Assembly: GCF_036226685.1 (NCBI RefSeq)
Contig: NZ_CP109009.1
Location: 1,922,001 to 1,986,000, forward strand
Direction of reading: 5' to 3'
Source: Streptomyces sp. NBC_00690
GTDB lineage: Bacteria > Actinomycetota > Actinomycetes > Streptomycetales > Streptomycetaceae
Length of the DNA stretch: 64,000 bases
Part shown: in pieces, positions 1-8,053 of the stretch
Numbering within the stretch: the stretch's first letter is position 1
Layout of the letters: every line of letters starts with the position of its first letter
Position numbers and translations under genes: made by a program
Notes under the pieces: model-generated
What the model saw: only the letters and a program-made list of their open reading frames with translations
What the model was told of the DNA's origin: nothing
The model's database searches: none

Positions 1-43
1 CGGGAACGCGAATCCGGTCGTTAATGCGGGGCTCGGCGCTGAT
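1..43 (-). CDS. infC: Translation initiation factor IF-3, 5' end only (AUC start)
   Basis: Only the first 14 codons lie in the window, and the gene continues past base 1. Read on the minus strand they encode ISAEPRINDRIRVP, the recognisable N-terminus of actinobacterial IF-3, the factor that checks start codons on the 30S subunit. The first codon is AUC (41-43), preceded by a perfect AGGAGG (48-53) four bases upstream. I checked the same frame back to base 121 and found no ATG, GTG or TTG. The in-frame upstream residues read WCYRGGS, which database entries sometimes include by starting at a nearby GTG; that codon is GCG here. Use of a non-canonical start is known for infC in E. coli (AUU), where it allows autoregulation. 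Identity is well supported; the AUC start is inferred from the sequence. Confidence 0.85.
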   Translation of the reverse strand, partial: MSAEPRINDRIRVP

Positions 44-417
44 GGATCCTCCTCGGTAGCACCACGCGACCGACTGGAGGCCAGCCGCGTAACGTCTGTT
101 GTGAGACCAACCGAGCCAGAACACGAAAAATGCCCCGGACGGGACACAGGCAGTAGCTCCGCGAATACCGGAACACCGCCGCGATCAACCGCGGGGCGCA
201 CATCGGGCGACTTCCATCGTCCGTACGGAACGATGGGCGCCGCCTGACCGGTGACCCGCCGCCCAGAGAGCGGCCAGGTGGGAGATCGGAGCCTCCACTT
301 GTGGGCTGGGCACACGCGTGTCCAGCCGGTCGTCACACAAGGTTAGCAGCTCTAGGAGGGAGGGGGTAACCGACGGCCCGGATCGGCGCCGGCGTGGCGG
401 GGCATATCGTGTGGGGC
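44..417. promoter_or_regulatory. Divergent intergenic region with infC leader and attenuator-like hairpin
   Basis: This 374-base gap separates infC (minus) from the DUF1844 gene (plus). On the minus strand, an inverted pair TGCC/GGCA (131-134 and 149-152) is followed directly by five T residues (126-130). This looks like an intrinsic terminator about 80 bases before the infC start, which would allow attenuation. The stem is short. On the plus strand a purine-rich run lies near 353-366, but no start codon follows at a useful distance. I could not place promoters with confidence. Confidence 0.35.
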
Positions 418-813
418 ATGAACGATGCGACACCGCACCCCGAGCAGTCCGAGCACACGGCTGCTGCCCAGACCCCCGACTTCGACGCCCTGGCCCGCGA
501 CATCGCCGAGGTCCCGGCCGTCGAGGTGATCGTCACGGTCGCGGTGAACCTGATGAGCGCAGCCGCCGTCAAGCTCGGCCTGGCCGCCGACGAGGCCGGC
601 ACCGAACACAAGGATCTGGACGAGGCGCGCAAGCTGGTGCACGCGCTGGCGGGCCTGTTGGACGCCAGCACCACGGAGATCAGCTCGTTCCACGCTGCTC
701 CGCTGCGGGACGGGTTGAAATCCCTCCAGCTGGCCTTCCGCGAGGAGTCCCTGGTTCCGGACGAGCCGGGCAAGGGCCCGGGCGAGAAGTACACCGGACC
801 CGTCTACGGCTGA
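418..813 (+). CDS. DUF1844 domain protein
   Basis: Small acidic protein of 131 residues. The core, from about residue 22 to 105, has the DUF1844 pattern: a segment around VIVTVAVNLMSAAAVKLGL, then a charged helix (KDLDEARKLVHALAGLLD) and a second helix. The family has no established biochemical role. Its genes sit beside infC-rpmI-rplT in many actinobacteria, and that context is preserved here because infC lies divergently upstream. I chose the ATG at 418; an in-frame GTG at 394 would add eight residues. A 7-bp inverted repeat lies just after the stop, facing the convergent SseB gene. Family assignment is fairly secure; function is unknown. Confidence 0.75.
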   Translation: MNDATPHPEQSEHTAAAQTPDFDALARDIAEVPAVEVIVTVAVNLMSAAAVKLGLAADEAGTEHKDLDEARKLVHALAGLLDASTTEISSFHAAPLRDGLKSLQLAFREESLVPDEPGKGPGEKYTGPVYG

Positions 814-814
814 C

Positions 815-839
815 CCGCGGGAGCGGATCTCGCCCGCGG
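815..839. terminator. Hairpin between convergent genes
   Basis: CCGCGGG (815-821) pairs with CCCGCGG (833-839) around an 11-base loop. It lies two bases after the DUF1844 stop and about 50 bases past the SseB stop. It is positioned as a bidirectional terminator but has no T-tract. Confidence 0.45.
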
Positions 840-887
840 ACGACCTCCGGGCGACCTTCAGACCGCACAGTCGGGCTCAGCCGAGCT

Positions 888-1628
888 TCAGACGACCCTG
901 ATGAACAAGGGCTCGCCCACGGGCGCCGCACCGACCGGCAGCAACGCCAGGTCGAGGCCGCGTACCAGGCGGGCCCTCAGCACATCATGGCCGGCCAGTG
1001 CCTCGGCCACCCCGCGCACGGCATCGGCCTGCGCCGCGCCTTCGGCCAGCACCAGGGCGAGGGTTCCGTCCGCGCCCTGGCCACCGCGCACCAGTTGGGC
1101 CCGGAGCACGGCCGGCTCGGCGCTGACCGTCTGCCGCAGCACGTCGAGCACCGCGGGGTCATCCAGCGGATCGGCGCTGGTGCGCCCCTCAGCGAGTGCC
1201 CGCAGCGCCGCACCGCTCAGTTGGAACGGCACCGGCCCCGCCAGATCAAGGACCAGGGTGTCGGCCTTCTCATGGGCGGCGGCCTGGAGCGCCTGGTGCA
1301 GGGGCACGGCGACGGGACGGGCCTGGGCGTCCCAGCGCGCGAGGGAATCCAGCGAGGTGAAGGCGGGCAGGGCCCGACGATCACCCGCGGTGAGCGTCGG
1401 CACGGCCATGTCGCTGGTCTTCTCCCGGCGCAGCCCCGCCTCGTCCACCTCGACCTCGCCGAGGACGGCGACGACGGGAACCAGCAGTCGCGCCCCCTGG
1501 AGTGCCTCAAGGACCTGCCGCTCCGCGGTGCGGTCCTTCGCCCAGACGGCGAGCGCCGCGGCCAGTCGGGGGTCGGCGGTGCCGTCGTCGTCGGAGAAAC
1601 CGGGGTCCGGGATGTTCTTGAGCGCCAC
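888..1628 (-). CDS. SseB family protein
   Basis: Protein of 246 residues with an SseB N-terminal-like domain. The opening is KNIPDPGFSDDDGTADPRL, with the middle motif VPVVAVLGEV followed by MAVPTLTAGDRRALPAFTS, where the family typically alternates strands and a TSLDSL-type turn. The C-terminal half is alanine/leucine-rich and ends GEPLFIRVV. There is no signal peptide or membrane segment, so it is probably cytoplasmic. Proteins of this family in actinobacteria have no agreed function, although the name comes from the enhanced-serine-sensitivity gene of enterobacteria. It diverges from the serine hydrolase gene across a 140-base gap. The start is the first GTG/ATG giving the conserved MALKNIPDPGF opening. 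Confidence 0.75.
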   Translation of the reverse strand: MALKNIPDPGFSDDDGTADPRLAAALAVWAKDRTAERQVLEALQGARLLVPVVAVLGEVEVDEAGLRREKTSDMAVPTLTAGDRRALPAFTSLDSLARWDAQARPVAVPLHQALQAAAHEKADTLVLDLAGPVPFQLSGAALRALAEGRTSADPLDDPAVLDVLRQTVSAEPAVLRAQLVRGGQGADGTLALVLAEGAAQADAVRGVAEALAGHDVLRARLVRGLDLALLPVGAAPVGEPLFIRVV

Positions 1629-1768
1629 GGGCCGAGCCTAGTTCCTCGCCGGGGCGCGCTGCGCCCCAGGGTCGTGTCCCGAAGGCCGGATCCAGCGCCT
1701 GCTCGTGCTGCCAGCCACAGGGGTACGTCCAAGGCGTCGCAGTCGGGACGGGATCTAGGCTCCCCAGG

Positions 1769-2356
1769 GTGACCGTCCGCATCTCAGTGGCCTTGCCTGG
1801 CCGCTCCTACGGCGATGAGCACGACTATCCCTGCGCCAGTCTGGTGAAGGTCGCCATCCTGGCGGCCCTGCTCCAGCGGCGCGATGGACTCGGTGCGCGG
1901 GAGGAGGAGTGGGCCCGGGCCATGATCGTACGCAGTGACAACGAAGCCGCGACCGCGTTGTGGCACGTCCTGGGAGGTGCCCCGGGTCTGTCGGCTGCCA
2001 CTGCCGGACTCGGGTTGCGGCAGACCCAGGCACAGCCGGCATGGGGGTTGACCCGGACCACGGCACCGGATCAGCTCCGGCTGTTGGAGACCGTGTTCGA
2101 CGGCGGGTATCCGCTGCTCACCACGTTGATGGGGCAGGTGGTCGAGGGGCAGCGGTGGGGTGTGTCCGCTGCGGGTGGACCCTGCGCCCTGAAGAACGGC
2201 TGGCTGCCGGTGCGGCCCAGCGGGTTGTGGGCGGTGCATTCGATGGGCCGGGTCGGCGGACGGTTGATCGCGGTCCTCTCGGACGGGCACCCCACGTTGG
2301 CGGCGGGTGTCTCCCGGGTGGAGGCTGCGGTACGGGAAGCGGTACGAGCGCCCTGA
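1769..2356 (+). CDS. Class A beta-lactamase-like serine hydrolase, no signal peptide
   Basis: Protein of 195 residues with the three active-site motifs of the penicillin-binding/beta-lactamase class A fold in order: S-x-x-K in CASLVKVAIL (about 24-27), SDN in VRSDNEAATALW (about 55-57), and a KTG equivalent KNG in ALKNGWLP. Family members usually run to 280 residues or more and begin with an export signal. Here the GTG start lies only about 23 residues before the nucleophile, with no hydrophobic leader, so the protein would stay in the cytoplasm as annotated. The 140-base upstream gap contains no convincing extension. The substrate is unknown. True beta-lactamase activity seems unlikely given the missing export signal and the short N-terminus. 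Confidence 0.7.
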   Translation: MTVRISVALPGRSYGDEHDYPCASLVKVAILAALLQRRDGLGAREEEWARAMIVRSDNEAATALWHVLGGAPGLSAATAGLGLRQTQAQPAWGLTRTTAPDQLRLLETVFDGGYPLLTTLMGQVVEGQRWGVSAAGGPCALKNGWLPVRPSGLWAVHSMGRVGGRLIAVLSDGHPTLAAGVSRVEAAVREAVRAP

Positions 2357-2496
2357 GCGCCAGGCGCACCCGTGGAGCGGTGGGTGTGCGCGACGGTGGC
2401 TGCCCTCGCCCGTTGGCCAGCGGGCTCGCCGGCCCCTCAGACCGGGCAGCCCCGGCCATGGCCGGGCACACTCGCCGGCGCGGCCGGGACAAGCCG

Positions 2497-3798
2497 TCAG
2501 CCCAGGTCGTCGCGGTCGGCCCGCCAGAGGACCACCGCGCCCACCAGGACCAGCGCGCCGACGCCTCCGGCGAGGGGGGCGAGCCAGCCGACCGGTGCAT
2601 GGTCGGGTTGGTCGAGTTGCGGGCCGGGGCCGAAGTACTTCTTGGCGTAGCCGGCGGTGGACTGTCTGGGGTCCCTGGGGCGCAGCCCCTTGGCCCGGTC
2701 GATCGCCGCCGCCGGGTCCACCATGCCGTTGCCCCGAGCGTCGTCCCGGCCGCCCTGGGGGCGGTCACGGGCCGTGTCCGCGATGAGCTTCTTGACCTGT
2801 GCGGGCTTCAGGTCGGGGTGGGCCGCGCGAACGAGGGCGACGGCTCCCGAGACGAAGGCCGCCGCAGCGCTGGTGCCCCACCCCTCGTAGTACTTGCGGT
2901 CGGGGTCGGGGATCACGATGTCCACGCCGGGTGCGCTGACCGTGGCGTACCACCGTTGGGTGGAGAACGCGGCATGGCTGCCGAAGCGGTCGACCGCCGT
3001 CACGGCGATCACGCCGGGATAGGCGGCCGGATAGGAGATGCGGTCGCCCTTCTCCCCGCCGTTGCCCGCGGAGGCCACCACCACCGAGCCCTTGGCCAGG
3101 GCGTATTGGACGGCGGCGTCCTCGCTGGCCTCGGCGTGCGCCGACTCGCTGTCATCGCCGAGTGAGAGGTTGATGACGTCGGCGCCCTGGTCGGCCGCCC
3201 AGCGGATGCCCTGGGCCAGGGCGGTCCCCCGTGAGCTGCGCGCCTTCCCTCGGGCGGGGTCGGTGCCTTCGAGTATCACGCGCACCGGGAGGATCTTGGC
3301 TTTCGGGGCGATGCCCATGACTCCGTCCCGGTCCTCGGGTCCCCGGCCGTGGGCGGCGATGATGCCGGCCATGGCCGTGCCGTGGCGGGCCCAGGAGCGG
3401 TCGCCGGGGCCGGCGCCGAAGCCGATGAAGTCCTTGCCCGGCAGGACGTTGCCGTCTAGGTCGGGGTGCTGGTCGTCCACGCCCGTGTCCAGCACGGCGA
3501 CCGTGACGCCTTCGCCCTTCGTGGTGCGCCAGGCGTGGTCCGTGTTCAGCGCGTCCAGGCCCCACTGCTGGGGCCTTATGCCGTCCGCATGGGCGGGTGC
3601 GGTGGACAGGAACACCAGGGCCGTGGCCGCCACGACACAGGCGAGACGCCGACGGCGGCGAGACGCCCGAAGGCCGCGGGACGCCCGAAGGCCGCGGGAA
3701 AGACGGGAAGAGCTGCGCGCAGAGGAAACACGAGCAGCGGGGAGCACCTGGGCGGCGCGAGCAGCGCGAAGAACACCAAGCGGACTCGACGAGATCAT
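2497..3798 (-). CDS. Mycosin-like S8 subtilisin serine protease
   Basis: Protein of 433 residues resembling the type VII-secretion-associated mycosins (MycP). A long, very basic N-region (1-51) leads into a hydrophobic segment ending STAPAHA, a probable signal peptide cleaved near residue 71. The subtilase triad is visible: Asp104 in AVLDTGVDD, His139 in ARHGTAMAG and Ser310 in GWGTSAAAAF, with the oxyanion Asn in SAGNGG near 246. A C-terminal transmembrane helix (about 404-424) is followed by a short charged tail, giving the exported, membrane-tethered mycosin layout. No EccB, EccC, EccD or WXG100 gene lies nearby. The start ATG overlaps the stop of the upstream Cys-rich protein as ATGA, so the two are translationally coupled. 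The basic leader contains an 18-base DNA direct repeat (about 3661-3697) that encodes two RGLRAS copies. Confidence 0.8.
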   Translation of the reverse strand: MISSSPLGVLRAARAAQVLPAARVSSARSSSRLSRGLRASRGLRASRRRRRLACVVAATALVFLSTAPAHADGIRPQQWGLDALNTDHAWRTTKGEGVTVAVLDTGVDDQHPDLDGNVLPGKDFIGFGAGPGDRSWARHGTAMAGIIAAHGRGPEDRDGVMGIAPKAKILPVRVILEGTDPARGKARSSRGTALAQGIRWAADQGADVINLSLGDDSESAHAEASEDAAVQYALAKGSVVVASAGNGGEKGDRISYPAAYPGVIAVTAVDRFGSHAAFSTQRWYATVSAPGVDIVIPDPDRKYYEGWGTSAAAAFVSGAVALVRAAHPDLKPAQVKKLIADTARDRPQGGRDDARGNGMVDPAAAIDRAKGLRPRDPRQSTAGYAKKYFGPGPQLDQPDHAPVGWLAPLAGGVGALVLVGAVVLWRADRDDLG

Positions 3799-5822
3799 TC
3801 CGGCGGCTCCGCTGCGGTGCTGAGGGCTCGTACGAGGGCTTTCTCGATGCCGTCCGCCAGCCCGCCCGCCTCGTGCCCGAGGCCGGCCTGCGCCGCCGTG
3901 GTCGTACCGCGGTCGACCCGGGCGACCGACGCGGGCTCGGGGGCGTTGACCGGACGCCCGTCGGCGAATCCGGAGACCGCGTAGACGATCACGGGCACCT
4001 GGGTGAGGACGGTGACGGTCCAACTGGCGCGCTGCCGGTCGCCGAAGCCCGCCGCGACCGTGCCCGGCGCGGGGAAGGCACGAGGCATCAGATCGGACCT
4101 CTTGGCAAGGTCCTCATTGCCGAATCGGGCCTTGAGGGTCTTCATGGTCGTCTTGTCGCCCTCGGTGAAGACGAGCCCGACGGTGGTGACGTAGCTGGAG
4201 GTGGCGTCGGTGTACGTCGCCCGCAGGGCACGGGCGCAGCCGACGGGTTGGAGGGTGCTCACCAGCAGGGGGTCGAGCGCGGCGGTGCAGTTGCCGTCGG
4301 GGGCGACGGCCACGCGCGACCAGGTCCGATCGGCCTTGCCAGGACCCGCGCCCTTGCCTTCCACCTTGACGGGGAAGAGCGTGTCCACGGGAACGCTGTG
4401 CCACAGCGTCCGGGCTTCGGAGAAGCCGGTGTCGGTGGCGGTGTCGGCGCTGGAGTCCTCGGTGAGCCAACTCCCGGTGACGGCCCCGCCGATCAGCCCG
4501 AGTCCCAACACCACGCAGGCGAGGGCCCCGATCGTGCGCAGGGGACGACGGACCCGAAGGGGTTGCAGTCCGCCCGTGCGCTCGCTGGGGGTCTCGGGCG
4601 GGGGCCAAGGAGAGCCGGGATACGAGACGTGCCGGGGGGCGGGTGTGCCCCACGGGTGGGACTCCGGGGACTCACGGATGGCGCGCAGCCTGGCCGTGGG
4701 CTCGTCCGACACCGGTGCACTGCGGGCGGGCACCAGCGGGCGGGCATCGGACTCCCGGGCACTTCGTCCGCCGCTGCTGCTGCCGGTTCGGTCCGTGGCA
4801 GCGGGAAGGGGGTCAGGTGTCCCGGTGGGCGGAGGGACCGTCGGGGTCGACCGCTCGGGGGGCAGCGGTGCCCGGGGGTCCGTGGCGCCGGGGACTGCGG
4901 ACGGGCGGGGTGGCGCGCTGGGCGGCACCGGTATGGCCGGGGGTGCGGACGGTCGTCCTCCGGGGGTGCTCCTGGGGTCCGCGGACGGGAGCGGCGGCAC
5001 ATCGGCAGTGGTCCCCGGCTGACTGCCGGAGCGGTCCTGTCGGGCTTCGCGCGGGGGCCGGGTCGGGGCTGGCGGGGCGTCACGGCGCAACTGTCGGGTG
5101 TCGACGTCGGGATCCTGGGCTTCGGCGCCCGGGGAACGGGGAGTCATGGCGGGCCGGGCCACAGGGCGGTCGTCCGGGGCATCGCCGACAGCTGCGGACA
5201 GGGCGGGACGGGACGGAGCGGGGGGTACCGACTCCGGTCGGCGCGGTGCCGGCTCCGGGGTGCCGGCGCAGAAGCAACCCGGTTCACCCGCGGGGCAGTA
5301 CGGAGTGGGGGGCGCAGCTGCGGGCCCGTTCAACGAACAGGTGCAACCCCGTACACCGCACGGCGGCAGGTCGGTGGCGTAGGGACCTGCTGCCGCGTCG
5401 CAGTCGGGGCAAGTGCAGACAGTGGGCGGTGCGTCCGATGTGCCCGATGTGTCGCCTGGTGCGCCGCCGGTATCGCAGCCGGGGCACGAGCACGCGCCGG
5501 CGCGTGGTTCCGCGCCGCCCTCGGACTCCTCCCGGCGCAGCCGTCGGGTGTCGACGTCGGACTGTCCGGGGAGCAGGGGGATACGGAAGGGGCGGGACGA
5601 GCCAGGCCCGGAGGCCCGGAGGGATCGTGTCGGATCGCCTTCCGGCCGTTCTGAGGTGTCCGTCGCGGGCTGCCCTTCGGACGGCAGCAGATCGGTGATC
5701 CCGGAGGCGCGCAGCGTCTGGGGTGCCTGCTCCTGGGGGACCAACGCGTCGGTGATGCGGGAGGTGACCGGAGCAGCCGAGGAGTCTTCGGGTACGGACG
5801 GGGGCTGCGCCTCCGTACTCAT
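3795..5822 (-). CDS. Proline-rich, Cys-cluster single-pass membrane protein
   Basis: Protein of 675 residues that I cannot assign to a named family. Residues 1-425 are low-complexity Pro/Ser/Ala/Arg, probably disordered and cytoplasmic. Within this, residues 111-185 hold twelve cysteines, including CSCPGC (111-116), CTCPDC (136-141), CGVRGCTC (155-162) and CPAGEPGCFC (176-185), which suggests metal-binding knuckles. The Cys block is flanked by two near-copies of DVDTRRLRR (about 89-97 and 239-247). One transmembrane helix (about 430-451) is followed by an extracellular domain of about 220 residues with only two cysteines (NCTAALDPLL, VGCARALRA). It is coupled to the mycosin-like protease downstream by a 4-base overlap, so substrate, partner or regulator of that protease are all possible. 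I chose the ATG giving MSTEAQPP; an in-frame start ten codons upstream exists. Confidence 0.7.
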   Translation of the reverse strand: MSTEAQPPSVPEDSSAAPVTSRITDALVPQEQAPQTLRASGITDLLPSEGQPATDTSERPEGDPTRSLRASGPGSSRPFRIPLLPGQSDVDTRRLRREESEGGAEPRAGACSCPGCDTGGAPGDTSGTSDAPPTVCTCPDCDAAAGPYATDLPPCGVRGCTCSLNGPAAAPPTPYCPAGEPGCFCAGTPEPAPRRPESVPPAPSRPALSAAVGDAPDDRPVARPAMTPRSPGAEAQDPDVDTRQLRRDAPPAPTRPPREARQDRSGSQPGTTADVPPLPSADPRSTPGGRPSAPPAIPVPPSAPPRPSAVPGATDPRAPLPPERSTPTVPPPTGTPDPLPAATDRTGSSSGGRSARESDARPLVPARSAPVSDEPTARLRAIRESPESHPWGTPAPRHVSYPGSPWPPPETPSERTGGLQPLRVRRPLRTIGALACVVLGLGLIGGAVTGSWLTEDSSADTATDTGFSEARTLWHSVPVDTLFPVKVEGKGAGPGKADRTWSRVAVAPDGNCTAALDPLLVSTLQPVGCARALRATYTDATSSYVTTVGLVFTEGDKTTMKTLKARFGNEDLAKRSDLMPRAFPAPGTVAAGFGDRQRASWTVTVLTQVPVIVYAVSGFADGRPVNAPEPASVARVDRGTTTAAQAGLGHEAGGLADGIEKALVRALSTAAEPPE

Positions 5823-6019
5823 CGAGCCCCCCGTTTCTCCTCCACGTACCACCGATGGGCAGGCTGCAGGAGGCCGGCGCGTCGGTCATGGCTTGTGCGT
5901 CACTCTACGGGTTGGAACCCGCCTCACGGGACCGTCGCAGCGGCTCCGGGGGGATCTGCCCAGAACATCCCCTCTACTGATCGGTAGCCACTTCTGGCAG
6001 GCTCTGGCAGGCTCGGCCC

Positions 6020-7222
6020 ATGATGCCCCGCGCTACCGACCGGGCCCGTCTCGACGGGGCCACCGCCTCCCTCGACGCTCCACTCGCCGTGGTGGATCTC
6101 GATGCCTTCGACGCCAATGCCGACGATCTGGTGCGGCGGGCCGGGGGCACGCCAATTCGGGTCGCGAGCAAGTCCGTGCGATGTCGCGCTCTGCTGGAAC
6201 GGGTGCTCGCCAAGGAGGGGTTCACCGGCGTGATGGCATTCACGCTGGCCGAATCGCTGTGGTTGGCGCGGGCCGGGTTCGACGATGTGCTCCTCGCCTA
6301 CCCCTCCGCCGACCGGTCCGCATTCGCCGCATTGGCGGCTGACCCCAAACTGGCCGCCGCGGTGACCGTGATGGTCGATGACACGGCGCAGTTGGAGTTG
6401 ATCGACGCGGCGCGCGCCAGCGGTCGTGAGGAGATCCGTGTCTGTCTGGAACTGGACACGGCGTTGCGGCTGTTGGGCGGACGGGTGCGGATCGGTGCCC
6501 GGCGCTCCCCGCTGAGCGAGCCGGCCGAGTTGGCGGAATTGGCGCGTTCGGTGGTGCGCCGCCCGGGATTTCGGCTGGTGGGACTGATGGCGTACGAAGG
6601 GCATATCGCCGGAGTCGGTGATGCGTACGAGGGCCGGCCCGTGCTCTCACGCGCCGTCTCGCTGATGCAGCGGATCTCCCGCGCCGAACTCGCGGTGCGC
6701 CGGGCGGAGACTGTACGCGCGGTACGGGCGGTGGCCCCGGATCTGGAGTTCGTCAACGGTGGTGGCACGGGCAGCGTCCAGCACACGGCCGCGGAGGAGG
6801 CGGTGACGGAGGTCGCGGCAGGTTCGGGGCTGTACCAACCACGGTTGTTCGACGACTACTCGTCCTTCGCGGGGCGGCCCGCCGCCCTCTTCGCCCTCCC
6901 GGTGGTGCGGCGGCCGGGGGTGGGGGTGGTGACGGTGCTGGGTGGTGGCTATCCGGCGTCCGGGGCGGCCGGCCCGGATCGGCTGCCCACGCCGTATTTC
7001 CCCACGGGGTTGCGCTTCGACGGCCGCGAAGGTGCGGGCGAGGTGCAGACCCCCCTCCTCGGTCCGGCGGCCGACGATCTGCTGATCGGCGACAAGGTGT
7101 GGTTCCGCCATGCGAAGGCCGGTGAACTGTGCGAGCGCTTCGCCCAGTTGCACCTGATCGAGGGCGATCGGGTCATCGACACGGTGCCGACCTATCGGGG
7201 CGAGGGGCGGACCTTCCTGTGA
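6020..7222 (+). CDS. Amino acid deaminase/aldolase, alanine racemase-fold PLP enzyme
   Basis: Protein of 400 residues with the fold-type III (alanine racemase N-terminal/D-threonine aldolase) PLP barrel. The PLP lysine sits in IRVASKSVRC (K51). The barrel strands GLMAYEGHIAG and LEFVNGGGTGSVQ carry the phosphate-binding Gly-rich segments, and the C-terminal beta domain ends with HxxAGELCERF, typical of D-threonine aldolase-like metal-assisted enzymes. Related actinobacterial proteins are annotated as amino-acid deaminase/aldolases acting on D-hydroxy amino acids. The exact substrate is not visible. It is a stand-alone gene. The start could equally be the second Met (6023). Confidence 0.75.
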   Translation: MMPRATDRARLDGATASLDAPLAVVDLDAFDANADDLVRRAGGTPIRVASKSVRCRALLERVLAKEGFTGVMAFTLAESLWLARAGFDDVLLAYPSADRSAFAALAADPKLAAAVTVMVDDTAQLELIDAARASGREEIRVCLELDTALRLLGGRVRIGARRSPLSEPAELAELARSVVRRPGFRLVGLMAYEGHIAGVGDAYEGRPVLSRAVSLMQRISRAELAVRRAETVRAVRAVAPDLEFVNGGGTGSVQHTAAEEAVTEVAAGSGLYQPRLFDDYSSFAGRPAALFALPVVRRPGVGVVTVLGGGYPASGAAGPDRLPTPYFPTGLRFDGREGAGEVQTPLLGPAADDLLIGDKVWFRHAKAGELCERFAQLHLIEGDRVIDTVPTYRGEGRTFL

Positions 7223-7264
7223 GGGCCCGCCCCCTGCCGTGCCGACCGGTCGGGCGGTCCCGAC

Positions 7265-8047
7265 TCAGAGCGGGGTGACGTACGCGCCCGAGATGCCGCC
7301 GTCGACGAGGAAGTCCGTCGCATTGACGAAGGAGGAGTCGTCGCTCGCGAGGAAGGCGACCGCGGCGGCGATCTCATGGGCCTCGGCGAATCGTCCGAGT
7401 GGGATGTGGACGAGTCGTCGTGCGGCTCGCTCGGGGTCCTTGGCGAAGAGCTCCCGAAGGAGCGGGGTGTTGACGGGGCCGGGACACAACGCGTTGACCC
7501 GGATGCCTTCCCGGGCGAACTGGACGCCGAGTTCCCGGGTCATGGCTAGGACCCCGCCCTTGGAGGCGGTGTAGGAGATCTGGGAGGTCGCGGCCCCCAT
7601 GACCGCGACGAAAGAGGCGGTGTTGATGATGGAGCCACGGCCCTGGCGCTGCATGTAGGGGATGGCCGCCTTGCAGCAGAGGTAGACGGAGGTCAGATTG
7701 ACGTCCTGGACCCGCCGCCATGCCTCGATCCCGGTGGTGAGGATGGAGTCGTCATCGGGCGGGGAGATGCCCGCGTTGTTGAAGGCGATGTCGACGGATC
7801 CGTAGGTGGCGTGGGCCGTGCTGAACAACGCCTCGACCTGTTCGGGGTCGGTGACGTCGACCTTGACGAAGGTGCCGTCGACCTCTTCGGCCGCGGCCTT
7901 GCCTGTCGTCTCGTCGATGTCGCCGCAGACGATGTGCGCGCCCTCGGAGGCGAGCCGCCGCGCGGTGGCGAGGCCGATGCCGCTGCCCGCTCCGGTGATG
8001 ACGGCGGTACGGCCGACGAGACGACGGCACACGGGGGTTTCGGTCAT
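7265..8047 (-). CDS. SDR family NAD(P)-dependent oxidoreductase
   Basis: Protein of 260 residues of the classical short-chain dehydrogenase family. It has the TGxxxGIG nucleotide site in VITGAGSGIGLATARR (about 17-32), NNAG in FNNAGISPP, and the catalytic YxxxK in SYTASKGGVLAMTRE with an upstream Ser. An acidic residue after the second strand (CGDIDE) favours NAD. It starts six bases after the aldehyde dehydrogenase stop, so it is the last gene of the operon glutamine-synthetase-like / ALDH / SDR. In that context it probably oxidises an alcohol intermediate, such as a gamma-glutamylated amino alcohol, to the aldehyde used by the neighbouring ALDH. That role is inferred from order only. Confidence 0.85.
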   Translation of the reverse strand: MTETPVCRRLVGRTAVITGAGSGIGLATARRLASEGAHIVCGDIDETTGKAAAEEVDGTFVKVDVTDPEQVEALFSTAHATYGSVDIAFNNAGISPPDDDSILTTGIEAWRRVQDVNLTSVYLCCKAAIPYMQRQGRGSIINTASFVAVMGAATSQISYTASKGGVLAMTRELGVQFAREGIRVNALCPGPVNTPLLRELFAKDPERAARRLVHIPLGRFAEAHEIAAAVAFLASDDSSFVNATDFLVDGGISGAYVTPL

Positions 8048-8053
8048 GGGTGG

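Noticed and set aside
21..203. 60-residue minus-strand ORF in the infC leader
   Set aside because: It overlaps the infC start in another frame, ends inside infC and shows no family-like features. A leader peptide is possible but unsupported.
318..1772. Very long plus-strand open frame across DUF1844 and SseB genes
   Set aside because: A shadow frame typical of high-GC DNA; it runs antisense to SseB and reads as Arg/Gly-rich sequence without domains.
2451..2466. CCCGGCCATGGCCGGG palindrome between convergent genes
   Set aside because: It has no loop and no T-tract, so I do not call it a terminator, though it lies in the right place.
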